Assembly (NCBI GenBank): GCA_050084515.1
Contig: CM114271.1
Location: forward strand, 29,078,001 to 29,142,000
From: Blasia pusilla
Lineage: Eukaryota; Marchantiophyta; Marchantiopsida; Blasiales
Direction: 5' to 3'
DNA length: 64,000 bases
Shown piece after piece: positions 1 to 13,329 of this stretch. How positions within the stretch are numbered: position 1 is the first letter of the stretch; each line of letters begins with the position of its first letter. Both the position numbers and the translations under genes were made by a program. The notes under the pieces are model-generated. The model worked only from the letters and a program-made list of their open reading frames with translations, was not told the DNA's origin and made no database searches.

Positions 1-84
1 GAAGTTTGATCGCAGAGGGTTGAGCAGAGAATGAGTTCTGAGCGGAATTACGAGCCACATGGACGAGCGCAGACGGAGTGATGG

Positions 85-254
85 AGGAGGGTGAGAGGGA
101 GGAACCAGGAGAGAGAAACACAGAGGAAGAGGAGGAGGAAGAAGAGGAAGAAGAAGGAGAACTAGGAGTACAGGGACAGGGGAACGATTTTAAGGAATCA
201 GGAGAGAACGAGTATTGTGAAGGACGCTAGATAGCTGGATATCACTCAGGGACA
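85..254 (+). promoter_or_regulatory. MED14 5' leader, purine-rich
   Basis: The stretch just upstream of the MED14 ATG is strongly GA-rich (runs of GAGGAAGAGG type at 118-165). That is common in plant 5' untranslated leaders. No TATA box is visible in the 254 bases available, so the core promoter may lie outside the window. Confidence 0.4.
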
Positions 255-475
255 ATGGCGGAGGGAGTGGGATACACTCCGGGGCAACAGACAGTTGAGT
301 TTTCTGTGTTAGTGAAGAAGGCTGCGGAAGACTCTTATTCAACTCTGAAGGAGCTGTGCGGAATAGCCCCAGAGCAGTCAGATTCTGAAAGAAAACTAAG
401 CCTTCTGAAATACATTCTACGGACTCGCCAACGAATGCTTCGCTTGCTGGTTCTCTCGAAATGGTGTCGACAGGT

Positions 476-517
<42 letters not shown>

Positions 518-3500
518 GGTCGCAAGGCTACGACAGGCACTACCTAATGAGTACAGTCTCTCTCTCGCTCTCTTCTGAGAGTCGCAAGTCATGACGTAAT
601 CAGTAGACTCTATGGCAAACAGCACCGTCCGTCTAGGGCTCGGGTTCCATGGACGCAAGGCTTGGACCGACATCACTAAATGATACAATCTCTCTGGGAA
701 TGTTTTTAAATCGTAAATTGGGTCCTCGTGGACGATAGATAACTTATGCTTGACGTAAAGTCAAACCTTCGTCTGCTGACTGTATGCTGAACCAACAGGC
801 CCGAAGGGTATTTGCGTAGGATTCCTTCTTTTTGAACACCTGGGTTGGCTCCCTGCGCCCAAGACGTGCTCTTTTAATTCAAACTTTCTGTGTCCTAATT
901 GCAAGAGAACTTACTGAAGAATGGCAAAGTTTGTAATTGCATTGGTTGTCGTCCACACTCAACGATCTACATACTTTTAATCCGTACCTTTCACTTATGC
1001 TACTTCGCATCTGCTGCTACACTCTACCAGAGTCTTCTCTCCTTTGTGAGACAGACTCCAACCAGTGACCAGCCAGGTTTAAGAATTGGGTGAATAGGTG
1101 AATGCAACTCCATGTACTGATCTTCTCTTCATTTTTCTCATTTTTGCCTCTTGCCATACAAATATTTTTCCCTTTTGTCATGATGTGTTCCGCCAAGGTT
1201 GTCACTTTGCCACCTACCTTAGGTGCCCGTTTCCACATCTATCCACTGTACTTACTTTGTGCCAGCCAACAACCAACTCGAGTTTTCTAATTGCCTCTAG
1301 AGCAGTGGGATAAGCCTAAAGTACCAATAGCCTTTGCAATTCCCTATACCCAATGGTTGGGACTAGACGAAGTCACTGTCATGTCCTGGTAATCAGACAT
1401 AGCCAGCTTGGTTGTTGGTTACAGTCTCTGGAAAAGGTGCAAGTCAGTGTGTTGACCATGCAGCATGTACTGTCAGACTTTTCAAATTTCTTCATGGCAC
1501 ATGTGTGATCTCCTTACCCTTGTCAATTCGTTCTAGCCAGGGGATCGGGATATCTGGTACATGCCACACAGGTTATCTAATCCAACCAACCATCTTGTAT
1601 GTTTTGTTATCATTATGGATATCTGTTGCTGCTTGTGTACAGAGTAATACTGCCCGCCCACTTCTTTCAATCTGTGAAACAGTCTTGTGTAGATTTTGTA
1701 AGATGAGCAGACCTCTCATATTCTTCTAAAACTTGACAGTAGGAGGTCAGTTGGTGGCATAGTCTTGTAATTCGTATCTAGTTTCTTCCATAGGGACACG
1801 TTGACCTTACTGGGAAGTCTTGTGTCTTTTTGTGTGCAGATTCCTTTGGTTGAGCGATGCCAACAGTTGGCAGGGACAGTATCCAACCATGACACAAGTT
1901 TTACTCAGGCAGCTGATTTCCTCTTTTTCCTACATGAGGGTTTGCAACAAGCCCGGGCTCCTATCTATGATATCCCTACTGCAGCAGAGGTGCTTCTTAC
2001 AGGTGAGTACTGCAGGCTGCCAAAATGTATAGAAGACCTGGGAATGCAGCCAATGCTAAGAGGAGAGGAGCGAGAAGAAACTTTACTCAGACTTGATACA
2101 ATGCTTCGGTCTCGACTCCTTGATATCTCTCTACCCAAAGAGCTTTCAGATATCACTGTATCAGATGGAAGGATTATTTTGCAGGTCGATGGGGAATTCA
2201 AAGTGCAACTCACACTAGGATACCGTGGTAACCTGTCGCTATGGAGAATACTCCATCTAGAGCTGTTGGTTGGTGAGAGCACAGGTTCTACTAAGCTCAC
2301 AGACCATCAGCGGTTGGGTCTTGGGGATGACCTGGAGCGCCGAATGGCTGCTTCAGATGACCCATTCAGGATCCTATACTCAATTTTACATGACTTTTGT
2401 ACCACTTTGGTCATGGATACACTCTTCAGGCAAACTGGAATGCTACGCCAAGGTAGGTGGAAGGATGCAATTCGATTTGAAAAAATCTCGGATGTCCCAA
2501 ATGCTAGTCAAGGAATGGGTATTGGGCAGGTTGCAGGCCCAGTATCTGGACCTCCAGGAGAAAACGATTTGGACGTGAAGCCTGGTTCCAAGTTACGAGG
2601 TTCACCAGGGCTCAGGATGTGGTACTGGTTGGACTGTCCAAAGGGAATTTCAGGTGTAGATCCGAATGCTCCTCCACACCTCAGAATTGAACCAGGTCCA
2701 GACCAGCACATTGTGTGTTCACACCAGCCTTCTGTTATTGATCCAACCACGGATAATGAGGCTGAGTTTGCTATCGATAAAAGCTGTATTGATGTGGAGA
2801 GACTGCTACTAAGGGCCATAGCATGTAATATACATTCCCGGCTTTTGGAAGTTCAAAGAGGCTTGAAAGGCAGCAGTCAGTTGTGGAGAGTTGACTCTGA
2901 TGTTGTTTTGAGGTCTTCGTTCCCGGAAGATGGAGATGAAAGGGCAGTTCAGGAGCTGACAAGGTTAGAGCCTAACGTTTTTTCTGTTGTTGCCTTGTCT
3001 CTTCCATGGCTTTACCAAAGAGAATTGCTTAAGCTTTTAGATGTAATTGTAACAACTGCATTTGTAAGTCATTAGCTAGAGTCCGTACGAGTGTGTGACT
3101 GAGTTTGTTTCAGCTGAACAGACTTTGGTCGGTTGTTTGATGCTTGGTAATGGTATAGTTAAAGCATGCAAGCAAATTTTAGGATTTGTTTCTTGATGGC
3201 TGCTCACGTATGCAGAGTTCACTCAAAATGAAGTTGAAGAGACAGTGGTATAGTTTTTGAGTTTGCTGCTAGGTAGTATAGGTCGATAATCCATATACTC
3301 CTTAATTCATAGGGTGCCCTGGTGACGTTTTTACTATCAGTGCTTTCTGGTACTGCTGGCCTCCAGGCAGAAGCAAATAAATCTCTGTGAAAGAGTTTGT
3401 TTGGAGATTGACAACTTTACTGGTTTGTCTGCAGGTCAATAATTCTGGGCCTGCAGGGGAAGCAGGAGAGGAAGTTCTGTGTGTCCGGGCATATGGGGCC

Positions 3501-6500
3501 TCGTTTATGGCACTTGGCATTAGCATAAGGTCTGTGTGTGTGTGTGTGTGCAATTTCTTACTTTAGCTGGTTTGATGCAAGGCTTTTATATGACATTCTG
3601 GGTTTTGCTAGATTAGCAACCATGAATGATGTGTAGCACCTAATCACGGTGAACTCAAGGAATTGTATGTTTGCCATGTCTTTGAGCAGAAATGGGCGTT
3701 TTCTCCTTCGATCACCGAGCACATTGCTTGCCAACTCGGTGCTTGCAGAAATGGAAGATGCTTTGAATCAAGGATCTATTGTTCCAGTCGATGTATTTCT
3801 CAACCTGAGGAGTAGGAGCCTACTTCATGTATTTGCATCACTGGGAACCTCTTTCAACTTGAAGGTAATTCAAAATAGATCTCCACAAGCATGGTTGTGT
3901 CTTTGTATTCTTTCCAAATTCTCATAAACGTATCAGTGCTTGATCGAGCCATTTATTAGATCAAGTTTACATATTTCTGCATTAATCTGACTCTTTGTGT
4001 AGTAGTTATTGAGGAGGAGTGCTTCTGGTGTTCTGAAATGGTCAGGTTTGAGCCAAACAAAAGAGTTCTGATGGTGTACCTTCAAAACTTTCAAAATATT
4101 GGATCCAATCTGTATAGCACTGTTGATGTTGCAAATTCATCTGAAGATCTAATGGCCGCATAAATCTGCCTAGCAGAGCAGTTGCAAGTTTGAAATTCAT
4201 TTGTCTAAAATAATTCTTAACCAAATTTCTCATGATGTAGTTCTTGCGTTCCTCTTGTGTGATGTATCAGATTTATGGAAAAGGTGCCTTAGCACTAAAA
4301 TTTCCTGCTGATGGGCCAAAGCTTGGTGCTGACATGTTAGTCATGGGGTTTCCCAACTGTGGTGAGGTGTACTTTCTTTCTCTACACCTCGATTCAAACT
4401 TCATGCCTTACTTTATGTTGTTGGAAGCTCAACCTCGACGGCTTTCTGGGCGCTCTACTCTTCTATCTGGTCCAATCAACATAATTCGGTGCATGAAGAT
4501 CAACATTGACACAATGCTCGTGACAGAGGATGATGCTAGCTTCAGTCTTTTGGACGAAGGTCGTCTGGAGGTAGAGCGGCAATTTATTGCAGGATTGAAT
4601 GCTCCCAAGAGACTCATAGGAAAGGAATTGCTAGAACATGTCAGCAAAAAGGGAGAAGGTTCTATTCAAGATTCCCGAGGTTTTGGAAGAAGTGTTGCAG
4701 GTGCACCTGGACTGGAAGTCTCACAGGCGGATCTGAGTGCTGGGGCTGAAAAATTTTACCGAGGTTCTCCTGCTGCACACTTATCTCGAACAAATAATCC
4801 TTTGTCTCCTTCTTTTTCTCCAGTCCCGTCTCCATCAGGCCTTCAGAGCATGACATTAACAGGTCCACAATATGGAGGATCCAATCCAGGTAATCAAGGT
4901 CCAAATGGTGGATTTTCCCCAGGCAACTCTGCGCTAATTAATAACTCTCTCCTTCAGTCCAATCACAGAGTAGGTCGGATTGGAAACGGTGTCATGGCTA
5001 GCCCTGCAAGGAGTCCACTCCACAGGGGGGTGGCTGGCTTAAAATCTCCATATCAGGGAGATCAAGATATGTTGCAGTCTAAGTCTCCTTTACATGCAGG
5101 GGAGACTGCTTCGTCACCTATTGATTTGGATGATGATGGTATATCGAAACTCATCGACGCAATATCCTCAAAGACCCCTGGTGTGCACTGTGGAGGGTCC
5201 CAAACAGGTGATTCAGGAGCTCTCATTTCCCGACAACCTCGAGTTGGTTTGACCCGTTCTGTTCCTTTGGTTAAGAGTCCAGCAATGAATTCAAGGACAC
5301 CTCAGACTAAACCCTCATCCCTCCAAACGTTTACATCAGGGAGAGTTACTGGGCAATCAGCCACTTCACTAGCCCGAATGGGTTCGCCGCGAAAACACCT
5401 TGGCTCTCAGACAGGTTCAGAATTAACCACAGAATGGATGGAACTTGATGCATCTTCTCAAGCTCTACAGTCTCCTTCCATGGCATTAACCTCACCATCG
5501 ATCCGGCCATTTAGTGGAAGTGCACAAGAGCAAGGCTATACTGCTCGTGGTACATTTCCCTCTGACAGATGGGGTGCAGATTCCCTAAAGCGCAAGAGGT
5601 ATGGCCCAGAACTTCTCTTTTCGCTGCCTTCAATTCAAGGAGTGGCCGCAAGTCCAGAGAAGTTGAAGAGAAGGAAAATAGAGCATGAGAGCACCCACTT
5701 TCATGCTGGTCCATCTGTCACTGAAGTTGAGTCTGTCAGAACCTTGCCTGTACTGGACTCCTTTGTTGGTCAGCCTTATTCCAGTATTGTTGGAGCAGCA
5801 AATCAAGGGAAGGCACCAATGGGTTCTTATACAGCTGTCCTTCTACAAGTCGTAAGAAGATGTTGGTTATGTATTAAGCATGCCCGGCTTACACGTCAGA
5901 TGGATGCACTTGGTATACCTTATGTTGAGGAAGTTGGTCTGCGGAAGCCCTCATCTAACCTGCGTTTTCGATTGCCCTCGAGAGAAGCCAATAGGGATTC
6001 AAAGAAGTATAATTCTGCTGGCTGGCAGCAGATCTGCTTGTGCCTGGGGAAACCTGGTAGTGATGGCTGGGAAGTTGAAGTCCAAGACACTCATTTCAAA
6101 GGATTGTGGGAGCTTCAAAAGCAAAAGTCTATAACGAGTTGGGGCCCCAATGTACAATTTGCATCACTACCAGAGGAAGACTCTCATATAAGTTGTACAC
6201 AGAAAGGCTTAGTCCTAAGCTTTTCTACTGTAGAGGATGATAGTGTGAAGAATCTAGTGGCAGACTTGGAGCGTTTATGGAGTACTCGGATGTTTTCTGT
6301 TGGCATCAGGAAACTTTTGGAGGAGAGAGTTGATGAGAAGTTGGAAGTGGTAGCAGACAGGGGAGAGGTTGAGCTAGAGCGAGGACTGAAAAGTCAAGTG
6401 AGAGGTAGATTTTTTATCAGTGAAAGGAGTGAAGGAGGGGAGAAAAAGTGGGAGGTTATGAGACGGGCATTCAGGGTTGAAGCAGTCGGCCTTACCAGTA

Positions 6501-9500
6501 CATGGTTTACATATGTGGGACCTTTACAAGGTGTCATGGCACGGTTTGTGGTAGAGTGGGAATCTGGCCAGAAGGGTTGTACAATACATGTTTCTCCTGA
6601 TCAGCTTTGGCCTCACACTAAGGTTTGTAAAGGCCCCCTATGTTTGCTTGTACATCTATGGGATCTTGTATATTTGTGAGAACTGATAAGACAGTGGTTT
6701 TTTGTAAGTGGTAACTGTTTTGGTGGCTTTTATATGTTCTTGTATCTACGCAATTCCATTTCTTAAGAGACATAAGCTAATGGGGTTCTTTTAAGTATGG
6801 GAATATTGTTAGACTTTCTTGTTAGCAATGATTGGGAAAATTTATTTTGTGATTTTCCGCCTAAAAAAAAAGTCTGTTTTGGATGCCAATTGTGATTGGA
6901 GGCTGAGATTGGATATGCATGAATTTGGCAGAATTTAAGGAAAATGAGAGAGTATGCTGGTTGGGATAAAACTTAATGATAAGGCATAAGGATATGAGAC
7001 CATCATACCGAAAAATCAGTCCTCTGATTACATCTTGCAGCTGCATATGCCTTGCCCTTCTCTTACTAAAGGCGATCCTGTTCAGGCCTTTTCTGAACTA
7101 CTCCTCTGAATAATGAGAATGTGATGCTGTGCAGTACCTTGAAGATTATATCAATGGAGGAGAGATGGAGCTTCTATTAGATTCAATACGAGTCACAGTT
7201 GGACCTTTGCAGGCACTTGCAGCCGCAATCAGGCCAGCACGGATTTTGGTGGGTGCAAATAATGTTACAGCTAATGTTCCTTCGCAAGGTTCAATGCCTG
7301 TGGGTCTTGCCTCAAAGCCTGCTGCTGTTGGCCTTCTACTTAACCAGGTGTCATCTCCAATGAGTAGTTCAAATTCAGCTTCAGCCACTGTTCAGGGTAG
7401 ACTATCCAATGGGTCGACATCAGTTCTTGGTGTGGGGAGTCCGGGGTCTACAGTTCCTACTGGTCAAGCTGGTGGCTTTTCCCTTAATTCTGGAAGAGCA
7501 GTGTCAACGGGAATGGTACCAGCCTCACTTCTTCCGACAGATGTCTCAGTTCTACTTAGGACACCCTACTGGATTCGCATTGTTTATCGTAGACAATTTG
7601 CCATGGACATGCGGTGCTTTGCCGGGGATCAGGTGTGGTTGCAGCCAGCTCCACCTCCTCGAAGTGGGAGTCCTGGATCAGGAGGTTCACTGCCATGTCC
7701 TCAATTTCGCCCTCTTATTATGGAGCATGTGTCATTGGGTCTTTCAAGTGCTGAATCTGTAGCTGGAGGAGTTCCTCCTGGGTTGGTATCTGGAAGTGGA
7801 TCCAGTCAGGGTGGATTTGGTGCAGGCATAGGAAATTGGGGTACTGGAATTAGTTCTACTGCAGCCACAATTCGTGGGAATACTGGGGCCTTGGCTGGTA
7901 CTCGCATGGGCAACAACACCATGGTTATGGCCAATCGAGCTGGTAATATTGCTGGAGGACCTCAAAGCAGTGCAGTCATGGCAGTGAATTCTGGACAGAG
8001 CTCGAGTACTGGAGCCAACATTGGTAGTAGAGGTGAATATACGGCAATATTGGGTCTAGGAGACGATGGTGGGTTTGGAGGTGCTTGGGTTCCCCTTGCA
8101 GCTCTTAAGAAGGTTCTACGTGGTACGCTTCGCTATCTGGGAGTTTTATGGTTGTTTGCACAGTTCCCAAGTATACTAAGGGAAGTTCTGGGCTCGATAT
8201 TGAAAGAAAATGAGGGAGCTCTGCTTAGCCATGATCCCGAACAGCCTGCTCTTCGATTTTATATAGGGTATGTACTCATTCTTTCGTGTTTTGGTCTTTT
8301 CATGTTTGTTGAAGTCGCCTATCTGCTTTAATTTCTGTTTTGCAGCATTTAGTCCCAACTGGTTGTACTTGGTATAATGCGCTTTCCTTAATCTTCAATC
8401 CTTGGAGTTCAATGTGGAGTCTCTTTCTATCGGATTTGGGCAGATGTCGAATCACTTGGTTACCAGATGCAGAACTTTGTTAATAATTTCATGCTTGAGG
8501 TGGCCTCTCAATTTGTCTCTGTATGTGGTTTCAGTCTGCTTCAGGGAATGTTAATTAAATTGTGGGTGTGAATACTTACCAGTAGGAGACAGTGTATTTG
8601 GACATGATTTCAATGCCTTTACCCACAAGGAACTTGTTTAGGCTAAATAGCCTTCTGTGAGACTATATGGCTAGTGAGGAGACCGAGCTTTGACTTCTTA
8701 GCCACCATACAACTTGTCATGCTATCTTTAGCAAGTCCTAGTGCTGAAGAAAGAAAATATTGTTGAAGCCTTTTACTGCTCTCTGAGGGTGTCATCTAAT
8801 CTAGTTGCAATTGTTGTAAGGCTTTGACTGATTTTGACAACGTTCAAGCCAAAGGGCATAATTCAACTGGTTGGGGTCCCTAGTTCGCAAGTTTTAGGGG
8901 CCTGTCAAAAGTTCTCGGGTCATGACTGCTGAGGTGCAATTCACCTTGCATCCTGTGAGTTTGGATGGTCATCTTGAGGTCATTTCTCGTTGTTTTCCAA
9001 AGAGGGTGGTTGTTAAGATCTAGATGTTGCAAGTTTCAATGATTGAAGTCTGCACTACGGACGTGATGGTTCTTTGGTCCTTTTTAGTTCTGTTTTTGAC
9101 TGGGCTCCTTAGTTCCATGCTTTATGAGGATCTAATGTTGAAAATATCATGGACTGATACTTCCTTCACTCAAAATTTTCAGGGCTGATTGGATCATGCA
9201 TTTGTCTTTTGTAACCTAGTTGCTCAGGGTCCATTGGATTTCTTTGGTCTTTTCTTAACTTTATTCCGAAGTCTAAAGTATGTGTTCCTGATTCGTATAT
9301 TTATATGATGTGAGTTTCGAGTACATGTGTTTTGTCTGGGTCAGAAACTCCTTTAGAGTAGCCATGAAAATCCACATCGGCGTTTTGGTTTGCTGAAAGT
9401 GTGGAGGATGCTCAGAAACTGCAGGATATTGTGGAAACAGAGCTTAAGTAGTGACCCTTAAGTAGTGAGAGAAACCCAGAAGGTTAGGAGTGGTTCAATA

Positions 9501-10957
9501 CTTTGTGGGGATCAAAGGAGAAAACTGATGGAATGGGTGGGTATAGTATTGCATATTTGTGGATGTGCATGGTCCATTAGGTGGCTTCCTGTCATTTGTA
9601 TGTGTGGTTGCTGCACTGTCACTGAGAAGTTGGTTGCAAGCTGTATACTAATAATGATGCGATTTTGCTTCGTACTTTGAGGTTTGCGGTTTCTGTGAAG
9701 GCATGATTTTTACAGTTGTGTAATTCAGCAATGCTGCTGTCTCTGCTACAAGATGGTGATCTTGCCCAGAAGTCATTCCGGAATCCATTACAAGGAAGTC
9801 TTAAAGACAGTCTTCATGGCTTTAGGCTCTCTTGCTGTAGAAATATGTGCATGTACATTTTCGATGTGTCGTATGTGGCCTCTTATAAACAATCTGGAGA
9901 TTGCAGACTTGCTCATGACCTGGAAATAAATGTCAGCCCTATGTTATCCTTCCATTTTGTCTTGAAGACAACAGCTTTTTGTTATGGTCTCCTATGGTAG
10001 TATGTGTAAATGATCCTGATTAATTATCACAAGATACCAACCCATTGCCATTGGATTTGCAGGAACTGTGTGTTTGCTGTGACCATGCATCGGCAGCAAC
10101 TCCTTTTGCAGGCCATCAATGTCAAGAAGTTACAACAGCAGCACTTGCAGCAAGGGCAGGCCCATGGGCCTGACTCGGAGCTTAGCAGTGCTGAGATGCC
10201 TGGAATCAGCGACTTTTTTGGACGAAGGGTGGCATCGGAACCATATGATGCTTCTCGATTGGCGTCATTTGTCACAATGTTGACCCTTCCAGTACCAGTT
10301 CTTCGTGAATTTCTGAAACTTATTGCATGGGAGAAGGAGCTACAGAAAGCAGGTCCAATTCAAGTTCAAGGTGGAGATGGTACCCAGACACCTCGCCCAA
10401 AGATTGAACTTTGTCTTGAGAATAGAGTAGGGTCAGGAATCTGTACAGGTGGGCAAGAAGATCCAGGAATTCAAAGTGGAGGAGTAGCCAAGAGTAGCAT
10501 TCGACACTTCCGCCCTCAAAACATAGTTGAGTTCACTCTTACCTTGTATCTAGAACCTGTCCACTTACCCCCTATAAATGTTGCTGGAGGCGCCGGGTGG
10601 TTGCCTCAATGTGTTGCGGTTAGATTGAGGTATCAGTACAGTGAACCCTCGAGAGTGTCAGTTCTGACTGTGGAGGGTAGTCATGGTGGCCGAGCTTGCT
10701 GGGTGAGGGAGGAAGAATGGGAGCGCAGCAAAGCATCTATTATTAATGCAGTAGATCACATTGGCTTGAGTGGTGGGAGTGATCAAGGAGGCGGCAGACT
10801 ACAACCAATTGCTGATCTAGTGCAGAGGACTGTGCAGCAGGCCGTGCACAATCTTCGGAAAGGTGTTATTAATGCTGCTTCTCCTTTGACTGGTTCAATA
10901 CCTGGTGCATTTCCATCTCATGACCAGTGCATTTCCATGCCAGCCTTAATTGACTAA
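255..10957 (+). CDS. MED14: Mediator complex subunit 14 (MED14/SWP-like), 7 exons
   Basis: Scaffold subunit of the nuclear Mediator complex, which links transcription factors to RNA polymerase II; recognised from the plant MED14 (STRUWWELPETER) family. Exons I infer: 255-473, 1840-3063, 3435-3529, 3690-3864, 4271-6622, 7135-8267, 10063-10957. They sum to 6093 nt, an exact multiple of three, and every join keeps frame across GT-AG sites. The N-terminal domain reads ...KLSLLKYILRTRQRMLRLL..., then LPKCIEDLG and LWRILHLELLVGE, as in plant homologues. The start at 255 is the only ATG before the conserved N-terminus. Residues around 640-1000 are Ser/Pro/Gly-rich and probably disordered. The C-terminal part contains FAVTMHRQQLLLQ, RPQNIVEFTLTLYLEP and ends at TAA 10955-10957. 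At 2030 codons it is longer than Arabidopsis MED14 (about 1700). No stops or frameshifts, so probably functional. Confidence 0.95.
474..1839 (+). other. MED14 intron 1 with a (CT)n microsatellite at its donor
   Basis: The intron runs from GTCCTG to a TTTTTGTGTGCAG acceptor. Removing it joins ...KWCRQ to IPLVERCQQ, which matches plant MED14 order. A perfect CT run of about 35 nt occupies 481-515, a few bases from the 5' splice site, and a shorter impure CT tract lies at 558-575. The donor GTCCTG is a poor match to GTAAGT. No gene inside. Confidence 0.85.
3533..3550 (+). repeat. (TG)9 microsatellite
   Basis: A perfect dinucleotide run starts a few bases inside MED14 intron 3, immediately after the inferred donor at 3530. 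Confidence 0.9.
8268..10062 (+). other. MED14 intron 6 (about 1.8 kb)
   Basis: Largest MED14 intron. Donor GTATGT follows ...RFYIG and acceptor TTTGCAG precedes NCVFAVTMHRQQ, joining in phase. A nearer AG at 8344-8345 puts a stop in frame at once and is not the MED14 acceptor. No ORF, repeat family or RNA gene is recognisable within. Confidence 0.85.
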
Positions 10958-13195
10958 CTTTGTATTGTAAAGAGTCGCGCGAGAAGGAAACATCTTTCTT
11001 GACCAGGAACAGACCTTTTTGCCCATCTCTATCTTTTAGAGTTTCCAAACGAGGTAGATTTTACAGGGGCTACTAAATTGGCAACCAGGACTGTGGTCCT
11101 CAAGTGAGTCCCCTGGAGGGGAATCTGGGAGTTACTATCTCGCCAGGTTTACCTCACAAATTCAATCAATTTTGCTGGCGTATACTGCTGAAACCGCAGT
11201 AGCCTCTCTGTGAGCTTAGGTATGCATTGAAGACATAGAAGCCTTATCATTGATTTGTATCCTTTTCTTAGAAAATGGCGTAGACCACATCATCTGTGTA
11301 GGGCTGTTGTATCAAAAGCTCTTTGTCAATAGGGCCGAAGTAGATTTTCTTTCTTAGAGTTGTATAGGAAGAAATTGCCCTGAAAGCAATATATATTTTT
11401 TAATCCTACTGAAATCGACTCAGCTCCGGAGGATGAACTGGAACACTCGGGTGTGGACCTCTGGACTATTCTTTCATGGTACTATGTATGATCCGGTATC
11501 ATCATTCACTGTGGGATGTGTCGAAGGTTTCTTCAAGAAGGATTATGGTTTTGGTTAGTTGGTGATGTATTTGAAGAAATGGTACCAGAAAACTCTTACA
11601 TGGAATGCCGCTCATATAAGGCACGTTTCCCAACTTTCTGTTGGTCTCCACACCACTCCTCTCCTGCCCTGAATTTACTCGTATGATACTAAGTTGCATT
11701 GCGATTTTCATTTCCAATTTCTAACCGTTGGATTAGGTGTTTGGTTGCCTTAGAAGAGGGTAGCCATATCAACGTCTACGAGTACTCAGAACACAACACA
11801 GAGTGTAACGTATGACAGAGAAAACGCCGTACAAAAAAAAGTTTTCAACGGGTAACGGATAACTATCCGGCATTTCGATACAATATCCAAATGATAAAGG
11901 CTTTGGGACACTAAACTGTTTCTGCTCCCAAAGGTTTTTGGTGCAGAAATTTCCCTGACCCATAGGGTTACAGTGACGTGCATGGAATGGAATTGGTGCA
12001 GAAATAATCCTGAACCCGTAGAGTCATCGTGGCCTGCTTGGAGTTGGCCCCTTCTTCATTGTCTGTTTCCCTTGAAGACCCGACTAGTTTAATGACTTTG
12101 GGGGTTGGTAGGGGGGGCAAAATCTTTCTTGGATATGGAGGATTTTTGTATATTTTTCGTTCCTACGGTAATTCTGACTGGTCGTCTTCAAGAGATCACA
12201 ACTTGGAAGGTCTTCCAAAATTTCAGAGCCTGTGAATTTTTTTAACTGGCTCTTGAAACAGAATAGTAATCTTTCAAGTATAGAAACAGAATTTCAGAAA
12301 ATAGCTTACAGAAGTATTTTTCTCGATCTAATTGAAATGATGCTAAACCCACATTTGAAAGTTTGTGTTGGGTAAAGATCTTTTAGACATTGGATTCTTC
12401 TTCTCACCGAGTGAGTGTTTTTGCCGTGTTATATTTGCTTCACTCGGAATACAAGTCCCATGGAGAGATAGTAGCTATTGCGTAACCTCTAACCATTCCA
12501 CACCCAAATTCGTTAGAAAGCACTATGATTTTTAGCAGCTATGGTGCTCAACTACCCTATATTTGTCACATGTAGATTGTTTTTGTTTGGTGTCCTCGAA
12601 GTATGGATCGGATGTTGCTAACATAACTCAACAGTTCAAAGGATGCTAGATGAGACACGCCTCCAAGAACAAGGGTCCACAAGTGGAATGATTTTCTCCT
12701 TACCCTCCCAAAATTGGGGTTGGTAAAGGAGGTGCTATCGAAAAAGAAAGCGGGACGAATGAATTCCTAGCTAATTTTGGCTTGAAAATGTTTTTTGCTA
12801 AACTTGTGTAACAAAAAGGTTATCAGGTAAACCTTATGCACAAAAACCAAAATTTGGCATCTTCTCCCTTCATAGTTGAAATCATAGTTTCCCTTGAATT
12901 TTGCTTAAATGCCCCTCCTCTTGCTTGAGTAGTTACCACAAGACCATCACCAAGTAGTTTTTATCAACGAAAGCCTTGGATTTCCGTGGTTTTGCGTTAA
13001 AGACCATGTCGTGCCGTGTGTGTACACATCGCTACACAACATACAACGTTGTCACTGAATGCACATACAAACACACACGACCCCACGCTAACTCATGGAA
13101 TTCACATAACGAGACAAAAAATACCAAAATATCTCCAATGAGTCTGAGAGCTCATTCTCTCTTTGTAAATCAAGTGGAACTCACTCACAACAAGG
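10958..13195. other. MED14 3' UTR and downstream non-coding DNA
   Basis: The first several hundred bases after the TAA are probably 3' untranslated sequence. No clear AATAAA signal fixes the end. From about 11.7 to 13.2 kb I see no gene, structured repeat or RNA gene. The short ORFs here have no recognisable protein signature. Confidence 0.5.
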
Positions 13196-13210
13196 TCTCA
13201 CAAATATGCA

Positions 13211-13288
13211 CACTCCATATCTCTCTCTCTCTCTTTCTTTCTCTTTTCTCTTTCTTTCTTTCTCTTTTCTCTTTTCTCTTTCTTTCTT

Positions 13289-13320
<32 letters not shown>
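13211..13320. repeat. Pyrimidine-rich CT/CTTT microsatellite tract
   Basis: About 110 bases of mixed CT and CTTT units, ending in a nearly pure CT run. ORFs through it on either strand (Ser/Leu/Phe or Arg/Glu/Lys runs) are products of the repeat. Confidence 0.9.
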
Positions 13321-13324
<4 letters not shown>

Positions 13325-13329
13325 CAAAC

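Noticed and set aside
190-688. Overlapping ORFs opposite the start of MED14
   Set aside because: They owe their length to the (CT)n repeat and lie antisense to a well-supported exon and intron.
8341-8360. TTTTGCAG as the acceptor for MED14 intron 6
   Set aside because: Using it brings a TAG into frame after one codon and loses the conserved FAVTMHRQQLLLQ continuation, which the acceptor at 10062 restores.
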